NCBI GenBank assembly: GCA_024704765.1
Contig: JAKMXF010000255.1
Location: forward strand, 124,001 to 188,000
Length of the DNA stretch: 64,000 bases
Direction: 5' to 3'
Source: Oopsacas minuta
Lineage: Eukaryota > Porifera > Hexactinellida > Lyssacinosida > Leucopsacidae
The notes beneath the pieces are model-generated. The model was not told the DNA's origin, did no database searches, and saw only the letters and a program-made list of their open reading frames with translations. Each line of letters starts with the position of its first letter. Position 1 is the stretch's first letter. The translations under genes were made by a program, and so were the position numbers. Of the stretch, positions 1-10,500 are shown piece by piece.

Positions 1-1251
1 TTCTACAAATAATTCTATGAGGATTAACCTTAGGAATACAATAATATTCAAATTGTACATAAAAATACAAAAGAATCTCTCAATAATGATTTGAATTATC
101 AGTCATACACTGTAACATAGTTTATTAGTGTAATTATTATTAGTACAGCTTAATACAGTAATTACCTTCGTAACGAACGATAATCCTTGAGCTTCGGAAG
201 ATTAAATAAGGATTGTTTGTATTCATTTATCAGTTGTTAGTAACTTGGAATTATTACAGAGATTAATTGATGAGGAAGAAACATAGAAATTCCATCGCAA
301 TAAACATATTGCAGATAACCAATATGAAGCTTTGTATTGTCTTCTAATTCTCAATACCAATGCAATGAAATAAGAGTTAAGCTAGTATCAATGTAGATAG
401 AAAACTGAAGGAAAATGCCGAGAAATAATGGAATTAGAGAATTGGCTCAGAATATCGCTGTCCATTAACTAAATATTAAAATGCCAGATATTTCCTCAAG
501 AGATCTTTGTTACTTAATTCCTCTGAGAATATTAGCTTAATGTTTCAGTGGAAAAGGCTTGTCAATAATATTTTATTTGTAATAAGTTAGATTAATATGA
601 CAAATAGTATTAAAGTTATGAATAATAACATATTGATAGAAATCAACATGTCCTATTACGGTCATAAAATTATAATCAACCAAAAGGTAGAATTGCCCAA
701 TTTTGAATTAAATTATATCGTGGGTAGCAATAGACAGTAGAGGAATGAGATTTTAGGCGAAAGTAGGCAAATGATAACTCTAATCTAATTATCATGAACA
801 TTGAAGTTTATGCGAAACGTAATTGAATGTTTAATATCAAATTAATGATGATAAATAATTATTGATAAATACAAGTATGCCAGCAGCTGGGCTGGAGAAA
901 TCGCCTAAAAATCACTAGTACTGAAATTCAGGCCACTTTAACCGCCGATTTAAATAATGGCTATGGAATTTGAGTATAGGAAGTTAATTAATGGTGCTTA
1001 ATATAACAGATATTATAAGAAATAGATGATACGTCCAGAGTTCAAATTCTGGATTTAGATCCTAGAAGGATTAGCTTTCATTGAATGAGGTTATAACTAG
1101 CTAGACCAAATACACCGTTGCAAATAGTAGGAAATTAGATCCCATCGATAGCATCGTGAATATTGAAATACAAGTTTAATAAAGTGAATATCAAAAAAAA
1201 ATGATACAAAAGATAATAAAATTATAAGATGATGAGAAAAATAATATTGTG
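1..1251. other. Non-coding stretch at the left edge
   Basis: I see no ORF of useful length, tRNA or rRNA here. The sequence is AT-rich and of low complexity in places. A T-arm-like hairpin near 1035-1052 lacks the rest of a tRNA. It probably includes the 3' flank of the minus-strand thioredoxin gene. Confidence 0.5.
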
Positions 1252-1572
1252 TTAAAATAAGTACTCTTTGAGCCTTGCCTCTAATATCTCCGTATTACTA
1301 GCCACTAGATGTTCCAACTTTAGGCTGTTACGGATGAACACAAAACTAGGCATGGATTGAATGTTATACGCCTTAACAATATTTGTTGATTTATCCACAT
1401 CAACTCTCAGGAAAATTACGTTCTCATGTTCAGTAGCTAACCTCTCTAACACAGGATTCATCATGCTACAAGGACCACACCAATGTGCGAAAAAGTCAAC
1501 GAGAATTAGATCTTCCGTGCCCTTGATAATCTGTTCAAGTTCTTCAAGAGTTTCTATGTCTGTTATAGGCAT
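1252..1572 (-). CDS. Thioredoxin (single-exon, 106 aa)
   Basis: A complete 106-residue ORF of the usual thioredoxin length. It carries the classical redox site WCGPC (around residues 31-35, in VDFFAHWCGPCSMM), a following alpha-helical segment, the VDVD strand and the cis-proline loop (SMPSF, around residue 76). Family knowledge: thioredoxins reduce protein disulfides through the two active-site cysteines and are recycled by thioredoxin reductase; no signal peptide is visible, so a cytosolic or nuclear place is likely. The gene has no intron. Its 5' end faces a second thioredoxin-like gene on the opposite strand, about 400 bp away. The ATG at 1572 gives the normal thioredoxin N-terminus, so I chose it. 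Family assignment is firm; the exact orthologue is not. Confidence 0.9.
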   Translation of the reverse strand: MPITDIETLEELEQIIKGTEDLILVDFFAHWCGPCSMMNPVLERLATEHENVIFLRVDVDKSTNIVKAYNIQSMPSFVFIRNSLKLEHLVASNTEILEARLKEYLF

Positions 1573-1968
1573 ACTGAATTATTTCTAAAATATCGTAAAA
1601 GAAATATTCTTATTCGATTAGTGGTAATAGAAAATATACTAAATCACATCAAGAAGTTCAACAATTCATGAGTGTCGTTAAATCATATTACACTTTAATA
1701 TATTAAGTAAAAGCTTAGTAACAATAAGAATTCCACCAAACGTATTTGTTATATTCATCAGCTGAGCTGTCTAGCCATATGGACACTATTTATCGCAATC
1801 TCGAGGGTATACACAAAACCATTAGATTTCTACTATCATCCCAGAGAATATGCAACTTCATAGACAATAGTCCTTTTAAGTGAGAGCCAATCAAATCGCC
1901 CTCTAATCTCCTCCAACCAATTAAATATGCATTAAAATTGAATTGTCGCTATAATTAAATCAGCTTGG
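1573..1968. other. Gap between two divergent thioredoxin genes
   Basis: This gap of 396 bp separates the start codons of two thioredoxin-family genes pointing away from each other, so it must hold both 5' flanks and could act as a bidirectional promoter (inference). I see no convincing TATA box, repeat or ORF in it. Confidence 0.4.
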
Positions 1969-2421
1969 ATGCCACAATTAATTGAATCGCCACAAGAAGC
2001 ACAAGACACAATCACTGGAAATATTGGATTAAGTGTTTTTGAATTTTTCTCAAATTGGTGTGAAGCATGTAATAAATTTGGTGATGATATCAGTGAGTTT
2101 GAAAAGGAGTTTTCCCAAATAAAGTTCTACATGATGAATGTTGAAAATAGTGCGATGAAAGCCTTGATGAAGGAATATCGGATATGTGCGATCCCTAGTT
2201 TTATATTCATAGAAGACGGCGAGTACAAAGGGATCGTTCAAGGAGCAGATGTAGAGAAGTTAAGAGGGGCACTTAAGGAATGGGTATTCGGCCCAGAGGA
2301 AAATATCTCAGGATCTTGTTCCTCAGATATTGGATTAAAGAAATTGTTCACAGATTTGGAGACAAGTGAAGAAAATATTGAACAAACTGAAAAGGAAATT
2401 CCAACAAAAGGACAAGCTTGA
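1969..2421 (+). CDS. Thioredoxin-like protein with WCEAC site and C-terminal tail
   Basis: A complete single-exon ORF of 150 residues. Residues 1 to about 106 match the thioredoxin fold: a hydrophobic strand (SVFEFFSNW), the redox motif WCEAC in place of WCGPC, the YRICAIPSF segment with the expected cis-proline, and a final helix ending near KEWVF. A tail of about 40 residues follows; it is acidic and polar, with one extra cysteine (SGSCSS). The non-standard residues between the active-site cysteines would be expected to change the redox potential (family knowledge), so it may not replace the neighbouring thioredoxin. It is the only plus-strand gene in the window and diverges from that thioredoxin, which suggests an old inverted duplication (inference). 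Substrate unknown. Confidence 0.82.
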   Translation: MPQLIESPQEAQDTITGNIGLSVFEFFSNWCEACNKFGDDISEFEKEFSQIKFYMMNVENSAMKALMKEYRICAIPSFIFIEDGEYKGIVQGADVEKLRGALKEWVFGPEENISGSCSSDIGLKKLFTDLETSEENIEQTEKEIPTKGQA

Positions 2422-2582
2422 TAGAGTTAACAACAAGCATTTGAGATAACAAAGATCCAGAAATCATTGAATTTGTCATTTTAACGGTTTTTGTATTTCA
2501 AGTTTGAATATACACGTACTTGATAAGAACTCTTTGACAATGGAATGTTGAATTAAAATATGTTCATTCGGAAGAGATGATA

Positions 2583-2817
2583 CCGTTAACTGGGGTTACT
2601 TTGGCCCACTGGGTTTGCTTTAGCCCAAATATTGAAATTTCCTTACGTATCGAATAGTTAATGTATTTGTATCAGAATTATCTACCAATATTTGAAAATT
2701 CGTTAAAAATTTGGTAAGTCATATTCAAGTATAACACTGAATCCAATCTAGTTTCTTTGAAACTTTGATATTTGGGCTAAAGCAAACCCAGTGGGCCAAA
2801 GTAGCCCCAGTTTACGG
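2583..2817. mobile_element. MITE with about 47-bp terminal inverted repeats
   Basis: An element of 235 bp whose ends are inverted copies of each other: the left end begins CCGTTAACTGGGGTTACTTT and the right end, read in reverse complement, CCGTAAACTGGGGCTACTTT. About 47 bp pair with two mismatches, and weaker pairing continues inward. TA flanks both sides (2581-2582 and 2818-2819), as expected for a TA target duplication. There is no ORF inside, so it is non-autonomous. It sits about 160 bp downstream of the plus-strand thioredoxin-like gene and may be transcribed in its 3' UTR as a long hairpin. Superfamily not determined. Confidence 0.85.
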
Positions 2818-2819
2818 TA

Positions 2820-5107
2820 ATTACTTTTAAGTTATTACAAATAAAATTATATTATATTCACAAAGTAATTTGAATATACAGACCGACATCTTATACTCCT
2901 TACTATTAGCGGACAATTGTTAATGGAAATAATAATTAATTCATCTGTTTGGGTAGAAGGTAATTAATAAACAGATATCACATCCTCTTCAGTAACATTA
3001 TTATTTGAAGGTCAAAATTAGTATCGAAGACTAAAAGAGTTTGATAAACTCTGTTTCAATAATGCGCGAGTAATTTCATTCTTATTCACCTAGAACGTAG
3101 TCAAGAGCTGATTATTAATAGAATTCAGTATCTTGTCAACCTTAGGTTGTTAAACAATTTCATAAAATCTAGCTTCTCTTCCTAAGATCTATTTCAATGA
3201 TTAGATGAGCTAAAATAAGTACACACAAGCTCTTGAAAGAATTCTGTAAGACTAATTATTACGTAATTAATAAGATAATTAAGTAATGTGATATAATTAG
3301 CATTCAAGTGCATGTATCAGACACAATTTGAAAACTAAAGAAATAGATTACGTACGAAATATCAAAATACCAAGATACACAATATTTTGGAGAAAACATA
3401 GATATCTGGATAATCATATTCAACGGCGTCAAAATAGTCTAAAATAAATGATCTTTCCAATTTTAATGCTCTAATTCGTGTGCGTGATGCTCACAATGTG
3501 TCTATCTAACGATGTATGGTCAGTTAAATAATCATGACCTTCTCATGGAGCAAATAATATTGTATTAAAACATATACAGCGGAGATTTAAGGTATATTGT
3601 CTTCAAGATAGATGTAGTAATAGACCTATCATTGTATGAATTCTAACAAAGATTAAACCCTCGAGTTGTGTATTCTTCAAATAACTTCGAATTGATATAA
3701 CGTTAAACCAAAAATTTAATGTATTCAACTCAATAATCGGCGAAATGCGAAATGATTATATGATGAAGAATCTAATCAGACTGATTATAATATACTAATG
3801 ATATTTTTGGGAAGAACTTATTTGTGTTGAGTATTGAAATTAATCATCGTGACAGATGTAGCTTAAAAGCTATGGACCTTCAGCCTCATTATATCTATTC
3901 TCAAATATAATAAATTTGTTGGGGAATCAGTCTAATTGGTGGTTTCTCCTGACATGTGTATTAGTATGTATGTGTTCAATCTAGTGAAAGGAAAATGACA
4001 TGACGTCAATGAATATACATTTGACATATACAATGATAATAGCATTTTCATAGAATATTACGATATTAGCTTTCCAGATAATCCTACACAAATAATATTA
4101 CAAACACGTAGTTTATTAATCAAATAATGAAACGTATGGTTTTATTAACTGTCAATTGTTGAAATTGTACAAATTCAAACAGTAAACGAGCCTTGACATG
4201 TGTGTTTATAATGTTAGCAAGTTTATCACCAAAAATAATAAAATAAGGCAATGAAACCCAGTGAAAGTTATAAAATTCAATCAAACCATATATTAATTCG
4301 CAGAAGCTAATTAAATCAAATATGCATTGAGGAAGTCATATTTAATAATCGCATAAAATCTCAGCTAATTCCCTACATACAATGTACATTGTTACAATAG
4401 CAGAATTATAGAGAATATAACGCATGGTTAATATGAAGAATATTCTTAGATATACATTTCAAGATTTCCTATTCAAAAAATGAATACACCCCTTGTTGAA
4501 ATTCCCAGACAAACTTCATTAAATATTAATGAATATCAATTATAGGATTCTATCATATAAAGTCAAATGACCAATTAATCAATAATAATTACAAGTTCTC
4601 CCATTTAATTCAGCTAAAAGAGCTAATCCGAAATTGTTTTGTAATTCAGATTATTATTAGGTCGAGAATTAATTCATTGTATTAATCTCGGATTGACGCT
4701 TATACCCAATTGCATTCAATACTACCCAACCCAACCAAAATTGATAGAATATGTTAAAAGTTATTAGTATTAAAGCAATACTCAAATAAAAATTAACAGT
4801 TCGAATACATTTAATACATCAGAGAAATGTACTAAAATTACATTTGTTATAAGCGATAATAAGAGGAGGGTTAAGGCAGTAGAGATGGGTTGAAAACTTC
4901 ATCTCATTTCGGAGATATCAATAATATGCGAGGATAGGTTTACACATGAATTAGCTAGGTTGTAGTCTGTTCGCTAATCATGGTTTGAGGATATTTTGGC
5001 AAATAGAGGTATATTTAATTTCATGTTTGCTTAATACAATAAAAATGCGGGTGAACCAAACTGGAATCAGGATAATTAAAATCACGGTTGCTAGGTTCAC
5101 TTGATTT
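2820..5107. other. Long non-coding gap
   Basis: About 2.3 kb of AT-rich sequence between the plus-strand thioredoxin-like gene and the 3' end of the RING-H2 gene. No ORF of useful length and no recognisable RNA gene. Only weak short inverted repeats are visible, for example around 2944-2976 and 4652-4690. Confidence 0.5.
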
Positions 5108-5728
5108 CTAAGGGTGAACTTCTTTTCGACAGAGTGGACAATTTCTTTGCTTGACTAACCAATCTTTCACACAGTCTCTATGGTATTCATGGTTACAAGC
5201 TAGAACATTCAATTTGTCTCCATCCTTATACTCGTCCATGCAAATAACACAGCTATCTTCTTTATCCTTAGCTTCTGCTAACTTGTATTTCCTAACCTTG
5301 AGTCGTTTCAATTCTGCTTTCGTTAGTCCCTGTTTCTTGGGCCTACTTGGCGTATGAGGAATTGACACAGGATGTATAACAAACCCTTGTTCTTCATAAG
5401 GCAACAAATTTGTGTTAGGATGATACGAATACGTTGGAACTGAGTAATCATAAGGTTGGACAATTCTACGCGGATTCTGTACAGGTCCTCCTCGGGTTAT
5501 GACAGGCTGAGGACAGGTAAAGAATGGATTGGGGGTGGCAGGTCGTGGATATACAGGAATATTATATTGCTCTGTTTGTACAGGAGCAGGAGGTAATGTG
5601 AAGTATTGAGCGAAGTAGTTATGAATTGGAGTAGTCTGATAAGAGTAGTCATAATCTGGCGAGTAAAACTGATTCTGTTCTACCGTGTTGTTATTGTTAT
5701 GTACAGGATAAGCAGCTGGTGTTTGAGC

Positions 5729-5774
<46 letters not shown>

Positions 5775-6775
5775 AATTGTACATGCTGTAAAGGCTGTAG
5801 AGGCAAGCCTTGTTGCGGATACTGCTCGTATATTGGTTCTGGTTCCTCTACGGGAGTTTGTGGTGATGGAACAAGCGGAGGACTTGCTTGATCTTGTTGG
5901 GCTATAACGGTTGGAGATTTAACTGAAACAATTACTATTTCTGATTCAACATTATTTGTATCATCTTCATCAGGAATAAGAATTGTTTCTAATATTTCTG
6001 CTCGTTGTGTTCGACGGTTATCTCTCTCTTCGAGATCGGGTTCGAGTCTGAGAGATGATGAAGTGGTAGATTCTGCGGGCATCTGTAAAGGCGTGAAAGT
6101 GGACGGTGGAGAAATAGAGACACAATGGCTAGCAGGTCTGTAGCATGTTTGTGAGATAGGTGCAGGTGTAGATGGTTGATATCTGTGATGTGAACATTTC
6201 ATCTCGTCTGTCTGCTCCCGAGTGCTGGTGGGAGATATGCTGGTGTTCAGGATTGGGCTACGGCTAGGACTGGAATTGGTAGGACTCTGGGTGTCGAGAG
6301 GATATTTTACAATCGAAGTTAGACATGGTGATTCAACCTGAATGGGTGACGTGTGTTGAGATATCTGTTGGTAAAAAAATTGTTGTTGTGTTTGGATATC
6401 TGTATTTGTTTGGTAAGCTTGTGCATTGACGGATTGTCCATCCCTACAAAAACGTTTCGCACTTTGAGAGACAGCGTTTTGACAAGGAAATGGAGTATTT
6501 CTATTTTTTCTTGGAGCCAATCTTTGTCCCTGATACATAACTGCAGACTGTATAGGTAGACAGTACTGCTGGTTACTTTGCAGGGCATAGTAGGGATGAG
6601 ATGGTTGTTGCAGTCTATGTACATGCTCGTATTGGTAATTTTGGGTTTGGGGCATTGCCTGGTTGACTTCGTTCGGAATAAAAGTTTGGTAACCTATATC
6701 TTGCTCTACCTGCGGCATTTGGGGGTAGCAGTTATCTTGAGCAGCAGTTTGATAAATTGGATAACGTTGGGCCAT
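5108..6775 (-). CDS. RING-H2 E3 ubiquitin ligase with polyglutamine tract
   Basis: A complete single-exon ORF of 555 residues. The first 480 or so are low-complexity, rich in Gln, Pro, Ser, Thr and Tyr, with a run of 15 glutamines near residue 335. The C-terminal end (about residues 508-552) is a full RING-H2 finger: CVIC, then 14 residues, CNH, EYH, RDC, ten residues and CPLC, giving all eight zinc ligands with His at positions 4 and 5. A short basic helix (AELKRLKVRKYK) precedes it. Family knowledge: such fingers recruit E2 enzymes for ubiquitin transfer; the layout of a long disordered region plus a C-terminal RING resembles the RNF38/RNF44/RNF111 type, but I cannot assign an orthologue. 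No transmembrane segment is seen. It lies about 800 bp downstream of BIRC6 on the same strand. Confidence 0.85.
5729..5773 (-). repeat. Pure (CAA)15 trinucleotide repeat encoding polyGln
   Basis: Fifteen uninterrupted CAA codons on the minus strand (TTG triplets on the plus strand) inside the RING-H2 gene. The perfect purity makes it a likely length-variable microsatellite. The antisense frame reads as poly-valine and is only a shadow. Confidence 0.95.
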
Positions 6776-7570
6776 TTTCTGTGTGAGAAATTTGAAATGT
6801 ATTTGGTGTATTTATAGGGGAGCGTCAATGTAAGTAGACTTACTTCTGAGAACAAATCGATCTTTAAGTGAAGCAATTCTGGACTCTTTTATATAAGTAC
6901 GAATATCTAGGGCCTATCTATTTTCAGAGGAATATGCAATGTTATATCATTGTTAAATTATCAGAGATATAGAAGCGAATGGAAATAGTGAGGTTTGTAA
7001 CTTGTAGGATCTTATAAGACTTTTGTTATTTATACTTTTGATTTGCAAGAAGAGATAATAATTGCTAGAAGTTGTATTATTCAAGCGCTGGTTGAAGTTA
7101 TTCCACGCAATATCAAATTAACATAAGAATTCAGACATAATTACAATCATATATTGTATTAGATAAGATTTCATATTTGAATGACCGATTGCATTGTATT
7201 CGATGGAATGCGTTGCATTAACAATAAAAGTACAAAGCTATACAATGACGATAAATAAATACATATGCATTCAAGTCATTAAAAGCGTATAAAACATTCA
7301 GAGGGAAGTCATGACTCGCTATAACTAACTTAAGCCATTTAATACACAGTTATGAATACAAATGCATCCAATTAAATAAAATACAAACAATTTTCTAGGA
7401 AGCTATGTCTAAGATTATTAAAAGTACTTTTTAATAATATTAACAGAGAAAGGTACAATCTTGGCACAAACAGACTGTATATGACTATATTATACGCCGG
7501 AGAGTGCAGTTAGGTAATTTCTAAGTTAAATACTACTAGCTAACTAGGCGATGATTGCTAACAATTGTCT
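6776..7570. other. Gap between RING-H2 and BIRC6 genes
   Basis: This gap holds the 5' flank of the RING-H2 gene and the 3' flank of BIRC6 (both minus strand). A possible ATTAAA polyadenylation hexamer for BIRC6 lies on the minus strand near 7430. No further gene is visible. Confidence 0.5.
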
Positions 7571-10500
7571 TTAGTTGATTGTTTGTGGTGCTGTTGTTGA
7601 TAAATTGGCATCTTCACTTTCCTCAACTTTCTTCTCATCTTTCTGATCCTCTTTTTTATCGTCCTTTAGTTCCTCTTTTTTCTCCTCAGTCTTTTCTTTC
7701 GTCACATCCTCTCCCTGGGTTTCATCTTCATCGTCGCTATCTGCGAAATCTTTCGGGTTTATTTTCTCATATTCTACTATTATTTGTTTGATGTGTCCCT
7801 GTAAAGATTTTAGATGCTGAGAAGCGGTTGATGTAGACGAGAGAGCACGTGATTTTATGTAGCTCTTGAGCTCTGTAACCCATCCTTCACATATTTCCAA
7901 AACTAATTCCTTCTTCAGATAAAAATGCCTGAGAATAACCTTCTTGAAGCAAGGAGGAGGATTCCGTATCTGCTCTAGAATCGCCCACCTAGCTGTTGCC
8001 TGAGTTATATTAGCGTTATACTCCTGACTACGTTGTGTTCCACTCGGTGTCCCTCTGCTCTGCTCGTACCCTGGCTCGTTAAAGTATGGCTCTGGCACAA
8101 GAATAAGAGACTGAACTGACACTAAAACTTGTAAGAAACTAGAACTTTGGGGATTCCATCTTTCCTCGGGTCTTCCATGCCATGTGTTTAGAATACTAAG
8201 ACAGACTTTACCATCGTTGTAGAGATTAGGATTAAATCTTATCGTTCTCTGTCCTGTCGTTTCAAGTTGTAGTAACATTGGGGATCCTGGATAATCTGAC
8301 GTGAAGTACACGTCAAATATGAAGCAGCCGTTACCATAGGGCGTGTCCTCAGGCCCTGTTATTAATACTTTCATAACATCAAGTCTATCCTCGTCTGCTC
8401 GTACGAATACCGAACTAGATTTAGACAGAGGGAGAGAGGTAGCTAGAGTTGAAATTTCTTGGGCTAATCTCCTAGCTCTTCTAGGGTTGTTAATGTTAGA
8501 TTGTACACGAGAAGACCAGTAGAATGGGTGTGTGAAACTAACGCTACCATTCTTCTCAGTGACCAGCTTCCAGGATGCGAATTGTAACGGATACATCTGT
8601 GACATGTAATCAGTACCTAATGCTTTAGAAACAACATTACCACCTTGTTGTTCCTCCTTCTTATAAGTTTTAACCTTCTGAGAAGCGAGTGCAGCTGTCT
8701 TTTGCACTTCTTCTAGGAAGAAATTAAGATGCTCCGGGTCAACAGGTTCATCTTGTTTGGACCCACCACTAGTCTGCTCTATGTACTGCAGCATGGCAGA
8801 GGAGAAAGGAAGAGTTGTGTCAGCTGGGGTAGGCTTAGGTGTTGTTGGCGTTTTTTCAGGTTTCGTGGGAGATTTATCAGTTTTAGCAACTTGTTTGAGG
8901 TAAGTGTTAACTACTTTATTCATTGTAGTGAGATGCTTGTGTAGACAATTCGTGGAGGTAGGATCGTCAGGTAGCATGAGTGGGATAAAGGAAGGCACGA
9001 CTACGAACTTCTTAAAGAAACCCATCAGTGCTGTGTAAAGAGGGACATGACGTGACATGTCTAATACAGAATCATTTCTAAGATATGATTCTAAAGCTGA
9101 GAGGAGACATGAGTGGCTGAATAGGTCATGTAGACTATTTGGGATCTGGTAGATACACTCAACCTCTGATTTATTCGTATCAGGGGTAGTACAGTCTCCG
9201 AGATAGGATGCTAATATATTCAAACAGAAAGTTATATGTCTTTCTTCAATCTTCTGTTTTGAAACCATCTCTTCAAGGTTCCACTTTGATGTAGTAGACC
9301 CTGTACCAAACCCTGTTCCTTTCTCCCAATATAATTTTCCACCCTCAATCTCCCCATGAGTCTTATTGGGACTCTTCTCCATAGAGAGGTGTGTGGACCC
9401 TGCTAGATCTTGCTTTGGATTTCTAGAGTCGTGATGTCCCATTATAGCAATACAGTGTAATATGTGGTGAATAATACCGACCTGATAAACTCTATCTCTT
9501 AGAGATTGGTTAGCAACTTGGTCTAGCTTGCTATCTAACAGCTGTTTGATAATGAAATACGGCTGTAACGGTAGAACCTTGATTATAGTGTCTCCCAGCT
9601 TAAAAATAGGCTTACCATTACCATCATCTTCAGCTCCGAATAATAACCGTAACATACACTTAGCAATGAATGGGTAAGCTAGTAGAGGCTCAGATATTTC
9701 CTCAATCTTCAAGCATAATCCGAGTAATATAATAGAGTTTAGTGGTAGTATAGTGCTAATATTAGCTTCTGCTGAAGTAAGAGAGCCTTTTATTACCTCG
9801 GGGTATACAGGCTTATGCTCCTTATTATTCTCGAATAAATTCTCAGTGTGCGGCCAGTAGTTAGGATAGATTAAGGGGAGATATTCCGCGAGTAGAGTTA
9901 GACCACCGCAGCTGGCGAATAGCTCCATCTGGCTAGGAACAACTGTCTCATTTGAGTCAGGTGTTTTCTTCTCTCCCTCACCAAACTCAAAGAAGAGATG
10001 CAAATGATTGCTGGAGTCAATCGAACTCTTTCCTTTGTTCTTCTCAATTTTAAGAATAGCAGATTTAGATCCTATGGGCATGGATTTGAGAGTATCATTA
10101 CGGAAGAAGTTAACTTTCTTGGTGTCAATAACCGGTTCCTTCTTTCTACTAGGTTTTCCGCTATCAGTTGGGAAAGCTTGATTCGAGAGTCCAGAACTTG
10201 AGACGATATTAGCTAACACGGTATCATTAGGATTCTCAGCTAGAACAGATAGAACATTCTCTAGCGATGCTTCTGTTGTACTGTCAGCTTGTTGTGATAA
10301 TTTAATAGGAGAGGATGGAGCAGGAACTCTTGCAGCAGACAGCTCATCATTCTGTATATATTGAGGCACAATTTTAAAAGAGTTTGAGAAACTTCCTATG
10401 GTTGTGCTAGAGCGAGTGTAAACCAAATAACGTCCATGACCACACCCGTATCGGGGATGTTCTAGATTACACTCAGTAACTTTGACTAGATTATTACCGA

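Noticed and set aside
1035-1060. tRNA-like T-arm hairpin
   Set aside because: The loop is 8 nt and I could not find matching acceptor, D and anticodon arms.
5719-5907. Plus-strand frame coding for a poly-valine peptide
   Set aside because: It is the antisense reading of the (CAA)15 tract in the RING-H2 gene.
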